Origin: Bacillus sp. AFS055030
GTDB lineage: Bacteria; Bacillota; Bacilli; Bacillales; Bacillaceae_G
Length of the DNA: 64,000 nt
Reading direction: 5' to 3'
NCBI RefSeq assembly: GCF_002574545.1
Contig: NZ_NUGT01000009.1
Span: forward strand, 9,798-73,797
Part shown: positions 46,564 through 55,581 of the stretch, one piece after another
Layout of the letters: the number at the start of each line of letters is the position of its first letter
Numbering within the stretch: position 1 is the first letter of the stretch
Translations under genes and position numbers: made by a program
The notes under the pieces: model-generated
The model's input: only the letters and a program-made list of their open reading frames with translations
Told to the model about the DNA's origin: nothing
Database searches by the model: none

Positions 46564-46591
46564 TTGCACAATCCTACTAGAGAATTATAAT
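46564..46591 (+). promoter_or_regulatory. Sigma-A promoter of yqhL
   Basis: TTGCAC (46564-46569), a 16-nt spacer and a perfect TATAAT (46586-46591), 35 nt upstream of the yqhL start. Confidence 0.75.
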
Positions 46592-46625
46592 AAGATAAGT
46601 AGGTAATTGAAAGGTGTTGAAAAAT

Positions 46626-47009
46626 TTGAGTCAGTTTTTACCAATAATTTTTGTCGTTCTAGGTATCATTGTATACTCTACCGTTATGTATTTCTACCAA
46701 AAACGTTTAATTAAAACGTTAACTGAGGAAGAATTTCGTGCTGGCTACCGTAAAGCTCAGCTAATTGACTTACGTGATCAAGAAGATTTTAAGAACGGCC
46801 ATATATTAGGTGCTCGTAATATTCCGTTCGCACAATTAAAAACGCGTTCAAAAGAAATTCGTAAAGATCAGGCAGTCTATTTATATGATCAAATGGGCGT
46901 TCGTCCTGGACAAGCTGCACGTATTTTACGTAAACAAGGTGTAACAGAACTTTACCAACTTAAAGGCGGCTACAAACTTTGGTCTGGTAAAATAAAAAAA
47001 GGTTTATAA
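46626..47009 (+). CDS. yqhL: Rhodanese-like protein YqhL, active-site Cys replaced
   Basis: 127 aa: an N-terminal membrane helix (FLPIIFVVLGIIVYSTVMYFY) and a single rhodanese domain facing the cytosol (LIDLRDQEDFKNGHILGARNIPF ... YQLKGGYKLW). The loop that normally carries the persulfide Cys reads VYLYDQMGVRPG, with Asp88 in the Cys position, so sulfurtransferase activity is unlikely. AAAGGTG suits the TTG at 46626 (9 nt); GTG 46614 and TTG 46617 are too close to it. In B. subtilis yqhL adjoins gcvPB; here 14 kb separates them. Confidence 0.85.
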   Translation: MSQFLPIIFVVLGIIVYSTVMYFYQKRLIKTLTEEEFRAGYRKAQLIDLRDQEDFKNGHILGARNIPFAQLKTRSKEIRKDQAVYLYDQMGVRPGQAARILRKQGVTELYQLKGGYKLWSGKIKKGL

Positions 47010-47023
47010 TCCACATTTAAATG

Positions 47024-47057
47024 AAAAAACTACTTCATTTTCACGAAGTAGTTTTTT
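47024..47057. terminator. Bidirectional terminator yqhL / PPIase
   Basis: A 13-bp stem (AAAAAACTACTTC / GAAGTAGTTTTTT) with an 8-nt loop between two converging genes. Confidence 0.9.
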
Positions 47058-47102
47058 TAATTTTATGTATAAGTCATTAAAACAAAAGCTAAAGGGACGA
47101 TT

Positions 47103-47738
47103 TTATTCTTTATGAGTTTTTGGTTTAGCGTATTTCTCGCCTTTTGTATCTACCTTTATGGACTCGATAATTACTGGTGTAACAGGTTTTTCCATTGAGT
47201 CCACTTCAACTGCGTCAATTTTCTTAACAATATCGATTCCTTCTGTCACTTTTCCAAATGATGCATATTGCCCATCAAGATCAGGTATATCGTTTGCCAT
47301 TATGAAAAATTGGCTTCCTGCACTATTTGGATCACCAGTTCGCGCCATAGATAATACACCTGTTGTATGTTTTAAGTTATTTTTAAAGCCGTTTGATGTA
47401 AATTCTCCATCAATTGCATAGCCTGGACCGCCGCCACCAGTTCCCTCAGGGTCTCCACCTTGAATGACGAAGTCTCTAACAACACGATGGAATGTTAAGC
47501 CATTATAAAATCCTTTGTTTGCCAGTGAAATAAAATTATCTACTGTATTTGGTGCAATATTAGGATATAATTCAGCTTTAATAACACCATAATCCTTTAC
47601 CTTTATTGTTGCGATTGGTAATTTCCCATGTTTTTTACCATTTGCAGATTTTTCATCATTGTTACCACATGCTGTTAATAAACTAATTGTTAATACAAGA
47701 CAGCTTATTAACATTGCTCTAATCGTTCTTTTTAACAT
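47103..47738 (-). CDS. Lipoprotein peptidyl-prolyl isomerase (cyclophilin type)
   Basis: 211 aa. Signal peptide with lipobox (MLISCLVLTISLLTAC), so the mature protein is lipid-anchored outside the membrane. The cyclophilin domain follows: FISLANKGFYNGLTFHRVVRDFVIQGGDPEGTGGGGPGYAIDGE and GSQFFIMANDIPDLDGQYASFGKV, with the catalytic Arg in FHRV. The longer frame is rejected because GAAGGA lies before the ATG at 47738. Probably assists folding of secreted proteins; single gene. Confidence 0.93.
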   Translation of the reverse strand: MLKRTIRAMLISCLVLTISLLTACGNNDEKSANGKKHGKLPIATIKVKDYGVIKAELYPNIAPNTVDNFISLANKGFYNGLTFHRVVRDFVIQGGDPEGTGGGGPGYAIDGEFTSNGFKNNLKHTTGVLSMARTGDPNSAGSQFFIMANDIPDLDGQYASFGKVTEGIDIVKKIDAVEVDSMEKPVTPVIIESIKVDTKGEKYAKPKTHKE

Positions 47739-47852
47739 GATTCCTTCTCCCCCTCTTTCATTTTTTAGTTTACCAAATTTGACCATGTATTTTCTATAGT
47801 TTCGAAAAATTGGGAATTTTTACACAGACCATGTAAGATTACTAAAATTAAA

Positions 47853-47887
47853 AAACTGCTATTCAATTATAAAATGAATAGCAGTTT
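47853..47887 (-). terminator. Terminator of the MMPL gene
   Basis: A 13-bp perfect stem (AAACTGCTATTCA / TGAATAGCAGTTT), 9-nt loop, T-rich minus-strand tail. Confidence 0.9.
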
Positions 47888-47900
47888 CCCTTTAATCGAT

Positions 47901-50132
47901 TTATCCAACTCGTTTGGATGGTTGTTCGGTTTTATTTTTTGCAAATGGAAACCACCAATTCCATTTTCCAAATAACTGCATTAAGCTAGGAACTAAAACT
48001 AATCGAACGATTGTAGCATCCAAGAAAATGGCAATAGCAATACCGATTCCCATCTGTTTAACAGGTACCATATCCGTAAAAGCAAATGCTCCTGTAATAA
48101 CAATCATAATAGATGCCGCTGATGTAATAATACGGCTCGTCGATACTAACCCTTCTCTTGTTGAATAAGTATTATCTCCCGATTCATAATATAGTTCTTG
48201 CATTCTCGACATTAGAAATACTTCATAGTCCATACTTAAACCGAAAACTAATCCAAAAACAAACACTGGCAAAATCAACATAATATCAGATTGAGGTAAA
48301 CCAAAATTACCACCTTGGAATAACCAAGTAATGATTCCAAACGTTGCACTTAAAGATAATACATTCATCAAGATCGCTTTGATTGGAATGATAATGGACC
48401 TAAACGCAATCATTAATATGATAAAAGTACTAACCATAATCACTAGTAAGCCGTATACAATATTATCTGTAATTTCATCAAATAATTCTTGTTCAAATTT
48501 CACTTGACCACCGACAGTATAATTAAGTCCTTCAATTTTCCCATTATATTGATCTTCAAAATCTCTTACCCATTGCTTCCCTTTTTCTGATTTAGGATCA
48601 GAATTAAAGAATACTTGAATATAAGTTTTATTCTTTTTAATATAGGCATCAATTGCTGGCTCAATTTTTGATGCGTTAGGAGACTTTAAAGCAGGTAATA
48701 ATTGCTGGGCATTTAAATTAACTGCATTCAACACACTTTTAACTTCATATACATTTTTATCATTTTCAAGCTTCTTCTGTATCTTATCTAATGCGTTTAC
48801 GTTTTTTTGTTTTAAAAAATCACTATCGGATTCTAATACAATCGAGACTGATCCATGTTTTTGTGCTTCCGGAAGAAAAGCTTTTTGATATTTTTCATAA
48901 TTAATTCTCGACGGTGCATCCTTTGGTAATGCATCAATTGTAGGGATATTTAGATGTACATCCCTAATTGGAATGACGAAAAGACCTAAAATGATTAATG
49001 ATGTTAGTGCCATAATGATTGGTCTTTTCATAACGAAATTTGCAAATTTTCTCCAAACTACTTGTTGTTGGTTTTGGCTTCGATTCGCAATCGATTTTAA
49101 CGTACCTTTATTAATATTTTTTCCAAGAGCTGAAAGTACTGCTGGTAAAAGAGTTAATGATAAAAATAAACTAACTAATACAACAACAGCACCACTTATA
49201 GCGACACTTCTAAATAAATCAATATTGATGAAGTACAAAGCTGATAATCCAATAAATACACAAATACCAGAAAAAATAATCGCTCTACCTGCAGTTGCAA
49301 ACGTTACACTAATTGCTTCTTTCACTGTTGAATGATTCTGTAATTCAGTTTTATAACGGCTGACGAATAATAAGGCAAAATCGATTGATAATGCTAATCC
49401 AATCATCGGTGCAACATTTAAGACAAAGATTGATAAATCGACATGCTTACCTATGAAGTATAAAATTCCAAATGTACTTAAAATACTAATTATCCCAATT
49501 ATTATCGGGATAGCAGATGCAACTAAGCTTCCAAATGCAAAAAATAAGACGATAAACGCAATCGGTACACCTATCATTTCAGCTTTCTTCAAGTCTTCTT
49601 GGCTAGTTTTATTCATTACATCACTAATGATTGTAAAACCAGTTGTTCCTATCTTTACTGTATCATCTGAATAAGATTCTACTTTTTTAGCAAATTTATT
49701 GTTTAAATCAACTAACTTATCGTGATCTTTCTCATTAAATAAAAGGGATAAGTAAGCTATATTATCTTTTTTCATCCCTGGATTCATAAGAGGGTGATGA
49801 AATTGTTTTATATTCTTTTCCTTTTGAACTTCCTTCACAATCCGTTCAATATCAGATTGGAATTCGGCCGTAGAAGCACCCTTTTTTCGCTCAATTAAAA
49901 TGATGAGTGAGTCTGGAGATTGCTCGAATTCCTTTTCAAGTACATTCTTTGCTTTTTCATATTCACCAGGTGTCCTAAAACCATCTCCATCTAAAATACT
50001 AGGTAAATGCTTCGAATAAATCCCTAAAACGATTGAAAATACAGCTAAAATTGCAATAACAAAATATCGGAATTGATAAATCGATCGCCCCACCTTTTTC
50101 CACGCACTATTTTCACTTACTGTACTTTTCAT
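47901..50132 (-). CDS. MMPL/RND-family transporter, 743 aa
   Basis: Two repeats, each of one membrane helix, an extracytoplasmic domain and five to six further helices (about 22-40 then 180-340; 375-395 then 550-720). The repeated proton-relay motif appears as LALSIDFALLFVSRYK in the first half and FGLSMDYEVFLMSRM in the second, each with the conserved Asp. This fits actinobacterial-type MMPL and Bacillus YdfJ exporters; the substrate (lipid, drug or peptide) is not evident. AAGGAG marks the ATG at 50132. Monocistronic, no adjacent regulator. Confidence 0.9.
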   Translation of the reverse strand: MKSTVSENSAWKKVGRSIYQFRYFVIAILAVFSIVLGIYSKHLPSILDGDGFRTPGEYEKAKNVLEKEFEQSPDSLIILIERKKGASTAEFQSDIERIVKEVQKEKNIKQFHHPLMNPGMKKDNIAYLSLLFNEKDHDKLVDLNNKFAKKVESYSDDTVKIGTTGFTIISDVMNKTSQEDLKKAEMIGVPIAFIVLFFAFGSLVASAIPIIIGIISILSTFGILYFIGKHVDLSIFVLNVAPMIGLALSIDFALLFVSRYKTELQNHSTVKEAISVTFATAGRAIIFSGICVFIGLSALYFINIDLFRSVAISGAVVVLVSLFLSLTLLPAVLSALGKNINKGTLKSIANRSQNQQQVVWRKFANFVMKRPIIMALTSLIILGLFVIPIRDVHLNIPTIDALPKDAPSRINYEKYQKAFLPEAQKHGSVSIVLESDSDFLKQKNVNALDKIQKKLENDKNVYEVKSVLNAVNLNAQQLLPALKSPNASKIEPAIDAYIKKNKTYIQVFFNSDPKSEKGKQWVRDFEDQYNGKIEGLNYTVGGQVKFEQELFDEITDNIVYGLLVIMVSTFIILMIAFRSIIIPIKAILMNVLSLSATFGIITWLFQGGNFGLPQSDIMLILPVFVFGLVFGLSMDYEVFLMSRMQELYYESGDNTYSTREGLVSTSRIITSAASIMIVITGAFAFTDMVPVKQMGIGIAIAIFLDATIVRLVLVPSLMQLFGKWNWWFPFAKNKTEQPSKRVG

Positions 50133-50317
50133 TTTTCCACTCCTTATATACATATCCTACCAATATCTTATCAAACTGATGTAAATTCGCCTATTGATTT
50201 ATATTTTGAGTCAGAAAATTTATTAAATTAGACTAAATCCAAGTGGTAAACAATAAAGCAGCCAACTTGTCGCATTAACCTCGATGCCAATTTTTCTTTT
50301 CTTAATGTGTAAAAAAA

Positions 50318-50359
50318 AACGCTTATAATATAAATCAATTGATTTATATTATAGCGTTA
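50318..50359 (-). terminator. Very long terminator hairpin of the YuiD-like gene
   Basis: AACGCT, ATAATATAAATC and their complements pair around an AATT centre with one bulged A (18 bp); T9 follows on the minus strand. It overlaps the stop codon. Confidence 0.92.
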
Positions 50360-50782
50360 AAATTTTGAAACGATGATTGCAATGATGATTCCGATTAATG
50401 CTCCAACAACAACCTCATATGAAGTATGACCGACAAGTTCATTTAATGCTTTATAATTTTTAATTCTTCCATGAAAAAAATCATTTAATAACTTTGCATG
50501 TTTACTTACTGCTAACCTTACACCTGAAGCATCATACATGATAATCGTAGCAAAAATAGCTGAAATTGCGAAAGTAACATCTCCAAATCCTTCTGTTAAT
50601 CCAACACTTAACGCTAATCCAGTCACTGTTGAGGAATGTGAACTTGGCATACCACCAGAAGCAAAAAACTTAGCTATATCAAATTCTTTTTCTTTAAATA
50701 AATGGATAATGACTTTTAAAAACTGCGCAATAAACCACGCAATAACAGCTGAAATTAATGGTTCGTTATGAAGTATCGTCAA
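50357..50782 (-). CDS. yuiD: Divergent PAP2 family protein (YuiD-like)
   Basis: 141 aa, DUF212: an N-terminal helix, AQFLKVIIHLFKEKEFDIAKFFASGGMPSSHSSTVTGLALSVG (the PSSHS element recalls the PAP2 phosphatase motif), and VGALIGIIIAIIVSKF at the end; three to four membrane segments. The family is similar to acid phosphatase/haloperoxidase proteins, but no substrate is established. AGGAGGTT precedes the ATG. The symbol is by similarity; the locus differs from B. subtilis. Confidence 0.85.
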   Translation of the reverse strand: MTILHNEPLISAVIAWFIAQFLKVIIHLFKEKEFDIAKFFASGGMPSSHSSTVTGLALSVGLTEGFGDVTFAISAIFATIIMYDASGVRLAVSKHAKLLNDFFHGRIKNYKALNELVGHTSYEVVVGALIGIIIAIIVSKF

Positions 50783-51063
50783 AGAGAACCTCCTTTTAGG
50801 TGTTACGAATTGTTATTCCATTATTATATTTCTTAACTATTTGTATATTCATTAATAGCTTATTAAGAACAAAATAATTTTTGTTAAATACTAAAATCCT
50901 AAACAGACTTTTTATAAATATAATTAGTTCAATTAATTATTTATCATAATCTTTTTTTACTTCTAATCACTAGTTAATATTTTACATAAATTTGGGAAAA
51001 TTTCATCACATAATACAAAATTATGAAAATAAAAAAATTTTTCATAAATTATCATTTTTGAAA
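50783..51063. other. AT-rich gap upstream of the sulfur cluster
   Basis: No ORF of interest. I looked for a SAM (S-box) riboswitch, which precedes cysH in B. subtilis, and saw none of its conserved boxes. It contains the yuiD ribosome-binding site and probably the divergent promoter regions. Confidence 0.5.
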
Positions 51064-51091
51064 TTGACAATCCATATAATTCTGATAGACT
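51064..51091 (+). promoter_or_regulatory. Probable sigma-A promoter of yezD-cysH
   Basis: A perfect TTGACA (51064-51069), 16 nt, then TAGACT (51086-51091), 30 nt upstream of yezD. Confidence 0.6.
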
Positions 51092-51121
51092 TAGTTGTAA
51101 TTAAATTCTAGGAGGAAGGTC

Positions 51122-51265
51122 ATGAGCCAAACCAACGACTTATCACCCATCATTGAAGTCGTGGAATCGTTACTAAATGGTTTAAGATTCGGAACAATCA
51201 CATTAGTCGTTCAAGATGGGAGAATTATTCAAGTAGAAAAACAAGAAAAAATACGATTAAAGTAA
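51122..51265 (+). CDS. yezD: YezD family (DUF2292) small protein, 47 aa
   Basis: MSQTNDLSPIIEVVESLLNG then LRFGTITLVVQDGRIIQVEK and a basic end: the DUF2292/YezD pattern (RFGSITLVIQDGRVIQVEK-like). AGGAGGAAG lies 6 nt before the ATG. These proteins are commonly encoded just before sulfate-assimilation genes; here cysH follows after a hairpin. The biochemical role is unknown. Too short for most ORF callers. Confidence 0.85.
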   Translation: MSQTNDLSPIIEVVESLLNGLRFGTITLVVQDGRIIQVEKQEKIRLK

Positions 51266-51274
51266 ATAAGGTTC

Positions 51275-51345
51275 CTGCTGACTAGAAAAACTAGAGGCAG
51301 CTCAAAGTCTACATATAAACATGTAGCTTTGAGCTGCCTTTTCTT
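51275..51345 (+). terminator. Terminator with competing upstream hairpin between yezD and cysH
   Basis: The terminator stem (51296-51307 with 51327-51338, plus CTACAT/ATGTAG; 18 bp with one bulge) is followed by TTTTCTTTTT. Overlapping its 5' arm, CTGC (51275-51278) and CTAG (51282-51285) can pair with CTAG (51291-51294) and GCAG (51297-51300). The two structures exclude each other, as in attenuators. Confidence 0.75.
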
Positions 51346-51388
51346 TTTAGGATAACTTGGCTTCTTTAGTCAATTGGAGGAAAAGAAA

Positions 51389-52090
51389 ATGAGATTTGAA
51401 AATTGGAACGAAAAGAGTATTCCTGACTTTTCGATTGAAAATGAAACAAAAGGTGCACTTGAAGTACTCGAGTGGGCTTACAAAACCTATGGTGATGAGC
51501 TAGTTTATGCTTGTAGCTTTGGAGTTGAGGGAATCTTATTAATTGATTTAATTTCAAAAGTGAAACCTGATGCAAAGGTTGTTTTCCTAGAGACCGGTCT
51601 ACACTTCAAGGAAACATATGAATTAATAGACCGTGTGCAAGCTAAATATCCAAGCTTACAAATAGAAAAGAAAACACCAAGCCTGACTCTAGAAGAGCAA
51701 GCAAGTATGCATGGTGATGAGTTATGGAAGCGTGAGCCAAATAAGTGCTGTCATCTTCGCAAAATCTTACCTCTTCAAGAAGCGCTAAAAGGTGCAAATG
51801 CTTGGGTATCAGGCTTAAGAAGAGAACAATCTCCCACAAGGCAAAAAACAGAATTTCTTAATCTAGATCATAAGTTCAACCTAATAAAAGTTTGTCCCTT
51901 AATCCATTGGACTTGGAAAGAAGTTTGGCGATATGTATATTACAAAAACCTCCCATACAATCCTTTACACGATATAGGCTATCCAAGTATTGGGTGTGAG
52001 GTATGCACATTACCTGCATCAAATTCTTCAGATAGTCGTTCTGGTCGTTGGTCTGGGTCACAAAAAACTGAATGTGGATTACATGATTAG
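51389..52090 (+). CDS. cysH: Phosphoadenylyl/adenylyl-sulfate reductase
   Basis: 233 aa. Reduces (P)APS to sulfite with thioredoxin. It carries the Cys120-Cys121 / Cys203-x2-Cys206 set that binds a [4Fe-4S] cluster in the bacterial APS-reductase type, plus catalytic Cys229 in ECGLH. The substrate-binding [13 protein letters not shown] and [11 protein letters not shown] are present. ATG at 51389 set by TTGGAGG 8 nt upstream. Because cysC follows, PAPS is probably also made; Bacillus CysH accepts both. Confidence 0.94.
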   Translation: MRFENWNEKSIPDFSIENETKGALEVLEWAYKTYGDELVYACSFGVEGILLIDLISKVKPDAKVVFLETGLHFKETYELIDRVQAKYPSLQIEKKTPSLTLEEQASMHGDELWKREPNKCCHLRKILPLQEALKGANAWVSGLRREQSPTRQKTEFLNLDHKFNLIKVCPLIHWTWKEVWRYVYYKNLPYNPLHDIGYPSIGCEVCTLPASNSSDSRSGRWSGSQKTECGLHD

Positions 52091-52169
52091 TTGTCTATAT
52101 TAGATGCCCAAAAATAAAAATTTATTCTTACTAACTAGTAAAATATGAAAATTTAAGGAGTGTTTAGAA

Positions 52170-53321
52170 ATGAGTTTACCACCGCATGGAGGAGTCTTAA
52201 TTAATCGATTTAATCCAGAAATTACTATTAAAGAGGATTTGAAGGAAATTCCTTTAGATTTAATTGCATTAAGTGATCTTGAGTTAATTGGAAATGGAGC
52301 CTATAGTCCCCTTACTGGTTTTTTAGGAAAAGATGATTATGAGCAAGTCGTAAGTACTATGAGATTAAAAAACGGAACTGTATGGAGTATTCCAATTACA
52401 CTTCCTGTTAGTGGACAAATAGCAAGTAATCTTAAACTAGGTGAACTAGTTAAACTAACTTGGGAAAATAATGTGTATGGTTTGTTAAAGATTGATGATA
52501 TTTATACACCTAACAAGTTAATTGAAGCACAGTTTGTTTATGGTACAACTGACACAAACCACCCTGGCGTAGCAAAAATGTATTCCCGAGGTGATGTTTA
52601 TTTAGGTGGCGAAGTAACGGTTATTAAACAAATTAACCGGACTAAATTCACTGAACATTATTTAAATCCAAAAGAAACGAGAGAAAAATTTGCATCATTA
52701 AATTGGAAGAAAATAGTTGGGTTTCAAACTCGTAATCCAGTACATCGTGCCCATGAATATATTCAGAAAACGGCACTTGAAATTGTGGATGGTTTGTTCT
52801 TAAATCCATTAGTTGGAGAGACAAAATCAGACGATATCCCTGCAGAAGTCCGAATGAAAAGCTATAAAGTATTACTCCAAAACTATTATCCTACTGATCG
52901 TGTATTTTTAGCTGTATTCCCTGCAGCAATGCGATATGCAGGACCAAGAGAAGCTGTATTTCATTCAATTGTTAGAAAAAATTACGGCTGCACCCATTTT
53001 ATTGTTGGTCGTGATCATGCTGGAGTTGGCAATTACTACGGAACTTATGACGCACAAAGAATCTTCCAAAATTTTTCACAAGATGAATTAGGAATTTCTC
53101 TTTTATTCTTTGAAAATAGTTTCTATTGCTCAAAGTGCGAAAATATGGCATCTACCAAAACATGTCCGCACGATAGTGAGCATCACGTAACATTATCCGG
53201 TACAAAGGTTCGTGAAATGCTTAAAAAAGGTGAACTTCCACCTTCTGCCTTTAGTAGAAAAGAAGTAGTTGAGGTACTAATTGAAGGTTTAAAAGAACCT
53301 GAATCAATTTCTGTAGAATAG
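52170..53321 (+). CDS. sat: Sulfate adenylyltransferase
   Basis: 383-aa ATP sulfurylase making APS from sulfate and ATP. Nucleotide-binding [18 protein letters not shown] with the HxxH pair, [24 protein letters not shown] and [17 protein letters not shown] are all present. [16 protein letters not shown] region contains a Cys cluster seen in many Bacillus Sat proteins and may hold a metal. AAGGAG precedes the ATG; 12 nt before cysC. Confidence 0.96.
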   Translation: MSLPPHGGVLINRFNPEITIKEDLKEIPLDLIALSDLELIGNGAYSPLTGFLGKDDYEQVVSTMRLKNGTVWSIPITLPVSGQIASNLKLGELVKLTWENNVYGLLKIDDIYTPNKLIEAQFVYGTTDTNHPGVAKMYSRGDVYLGGEVTVIKQINRTKFTEHYLNPKETREKFASLNWKKIVGFQTRNPVHRAHEYIQKTALEIVDGLFLNPLVGETKSDDIPAEVRMKSYKVLLQNYYPTDRVFLAVFPAAMRYAGPREAVFHSIVRKNYGCTHFIVGRDHAGVGNYYGTYDAQRIFQNFSQDELGISLLFFENSFYCSKCENMASTKTCPHDSEHHVTLSGTKVREMLKKGELPPSAFSRKEVVEVLIEGLKEPESISVE

Positions 53322-53333
53322 GAGAAAAGTTAA

Positions 53334-53930
53334 ATGTCTAAAAATATCGTTTGGCATCAGGCTAGTATTTCAAAAGAAGACCGTCGCCAAAAAAACAATC
53401 ACCACAGCTGTATTTTATGGTTTACTGGTTTATCTGCTTCAGGTAAATCAACGATTGCTAACGAGGTTGCAAAAGCTTTATACCATCTTAATGTTCAACA
53501 ATACGTTTTAGATGGTGATAATATTCGTCACGGCTTAAACAAAGATCTAGGATTCACTGATTATGACAGAACTGAAAATATAAGACGAATTGGTGAAGTA
53601 GCAAAACTATTTGTTGATAACGGGCAAATTGTCTTAACGGCTTTTATCTCTCCTTTTATTGCTGATCGAAATCTAGTTCGTTCATTAGTCGAACAAGGTG
53701 AGTTTATTGAAGTTTACGTAGAATGTTCCGTTGAAACTTGTGAGAGTAGAGACCCGAAAGGACTTTATAAAAAAGCAAAAAATGGTGAAATTCAAAACTT
53801 TACCGGTATCAGCTCTCCGTATGAGGCACCAGTAAATCCAGAAATTACATTAAAAACTGATCTTCAATCTGTACAAGAATGTGTTGAAACGATACTTCAA
53901 TTTTTAAAGAGTAAAAATTATATTGGGTAA
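53334..53930 (+). CDS. cysC: Adenylyl-sulfate kinase
   Basis: 198-aa APS kinase producing PAPS. P-loop GLSASGKST (about residues 31-39), DGDNIRHGLNKDLGF, and FISPFIADR with the C-terminal GISSPYEAPVNPEI lid region. Overlapping-unit spacing with sat (12 nt) and the sulfite reductase gene (12 nt) marks one operon. Confidence 0.95.
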   Translation: MSKNIVWHQASISKEDRRQKNNHHSCILWFTGLSASGKSTIANEVAKALYHLNVQQYVLDGDNIRHGLNKDLGFTDYDRTENIRRIGEVAKLFVDNGQIVLTAFISPFIADRNLVRSLVEQGEFIEVYVECSVETCESRDPKGLYKKAKNGEIQNFTGISSPYEAPVNPEITLKTDLQSVQECVETILQFLKSKNYIG

Positions 53931-53942
53931 GGTGATAATAAG

Positions 53943-55565
53943 ATGGCATATAAAAAAATATGGAAAGACAATCTTAAACTAAATGAAACTGAAAAAAAGA
54001 AGCTCGTTAAGGATGGGCTTAAAATTTATGATGACATCCCTTACTATGCTGAAAATGGGTTTGAATCCATTCCAAAAGATCAATGGGATTTGTTTAAGTG
54101 GGCAGGATGCTATTTACAAAAGCCCAAAGAAGCCGGATATTTCATGATGCGAGTTAATGTTCCGTCTGGCATTTTAACTCATGAACAGCTTATAACATTA
54201 GCAGAAATCGCTCGTGATTATGGTCGAGATGTATATGATATTACAACTAGGCAAGCAATCCAATTTCATTGGTTAACAATTGATCAAATACCAGATATTT
54301 TCTCTCGTTTAGAAAAAGTTGGTCTATCTAGTGCTGGTGCATGCGGTGATATTACGCGTAATATCGTTGGAAATCCACTTGCAGGAATCGATCCGAATGA
54401 ATTATTTGATACTTCACCTATTGTGAAGGAAGTTTATGAATTCTTTCAGTTTAATGAAGAATTCTCTAATCTACCTAGAAAATATAAAATGTCGATCAGT
54501 ACAAATAAAAATAATGCATCAAATGCAGAAATTAACTGTATTTCATTTATTCCGGCTATAAAAGAAATTAACGGCAAAGAAACTGCTGGTTTTCATTTAA
54601 AAGTTGGTGGTGGGCTATCATCTGCTCCGCATTTAGCTCAAGAACTTGATGTATTCTTATTGCCACATCAAGTGAAAGAAGTTGCAATCGCCGTTACAAC
54701 AATCTTTAGAGATTATGGTTACCGTGAAAAACGCCATCACTCTCGTTTAAAGTTTTTAGTCGCTGATTGGGGCGTTGAAAAGTTTAAAGAAGTTCTAGAA
54801 GGATATACAGGAAAGCTATTAACAAAAGGAAAAGGCTTTGAGGAGTCATGGAACGCAGGGTATTTTTATGGCGTTCATCCACAAAAACAAGAAGGACTAA
54901 ATTATGTTGGATTAAGCATACCTGTTGGAAGATTGCATTCTAAGGAAGTTTTTGAGTTAGCTAGAATCGTTAAAAAATACGGTAATGGTGAAATACGTAA
55001 TTGTAATTCACAAAATTTAATTTTGCCAAATATTCCAACAGAAAAACTTGATGAATTATTGAAAGAACCAATACTCGAGAAATTCACTCCAACACCGCCA
55101 AAATTTATTGGTTATTCTGTTGCTTGTACAGGAAACGAATATTGCAATTTAGCTTTAGTCGAAACGAAAGCTCGTATGAAAGATACCGCTTCTTATTTAG
55201 ATGAAAAAATTACATTAGATGTACCTGTTAGAATTCATATGGTTGGTTGCCCGAACTCTTGTGGTCAAAGAGCGATCGCTGATATAGGACTACAAGGAAT
55301 TAAGGCTCGTAATGAGAAAAAAGAATTAGTAGAAGCTTTTGAGATCTATGTAGGCGGAACATTAGCCAACGGTGGTAAATTAAATAAAAAATTAAAAGGG
55401 AAAGTTGAATCCCCTGCCCTTCACTTAGTTCTAGAAAAATTCTTACAGCATTTTAGCGAAAATAAACTACCTTCAGAAACCTTTTTAGATTATGTCTCAA
55501 GAGTTGGAATTGAAGAATTACAAACCTATTTAACTTCCATTCTTGAAACTGTCAATGCATCTTAA
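53943..55565 (+). CDS. Assimilatory sulfite (ferredoxin-type) reductase
   Basis: 540-aa single-polypeptide siroheme/[4Fe-4S] reductase. Two ferredoxin-like/NiR-SiR repeats, with cluster cysteines in CTGNEYCNLALVE and VGCPNSCGQRA. The six-electron reduction gives sulfide from sulfite (nitrite reduction is an alternative). Context (cysH, sat, cysC before; siroheme genes after) favours sulfite. This is the monomeric type, unlike the NADPH CysJI of B. subtilis; the electron donor is not encoded beside it. Confidence 0.9.
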   Translation: MAYKKIWKDNLKLNETEKKKLVKDGLKIYDDIPYYAENGFESIPKDQWDLFKWAGCYLQKPKEAGYFMMRVNVPSGILTHEQLITLAEIARDYGRDVYDITTRQAIQFHWLTIDQIPDIFSRLEKVGLSSAGACGDITRNIVGNPLAGIDPNELFDTSPIVKEVYEFFQFNEEFSNLPRKYKMSISTNKNNASNAEINCISFIPAIKEINGKETAGFHLKVGGGLSSAPHLAQELDVFLLPHQVKEVAIAVTTIFRDYGYREKRHHSRLKFLVADWGVEKFKEVLEGYTGKLLTKGKGFEESWNAGYFYGVHPQKQEGLNYVGLSIPVGRLHSKEVFELARIVKKYGNGEIRNCNSQNLILPNIPTEKLDELLKEPILEKFTPTPPKFIGYSVACTGNEYCNLALVETKARMKDTASYLDEKITLDVPVRIHMVGCPNSCGQRAIADIGLQGIKARNEKKELVEAFEIYVGGTLANGGKLNKKLKGKVESPALHLVLEKFLQHFSENKLPSETFLDYVSRVGIEELQTYLTSILETVNAS

Positions 55566-55581
55566 AGAAAGTCGGTGACAT

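Noticed and set aside
50783-51121. Possible SAM (S-box) riboswitch upstream of yezD-cysH
   Set aside because: None of the S-box core segments (AGAGGTGGAGGGA-like, GAAACCCGGCAACC-like) are present in the interval.
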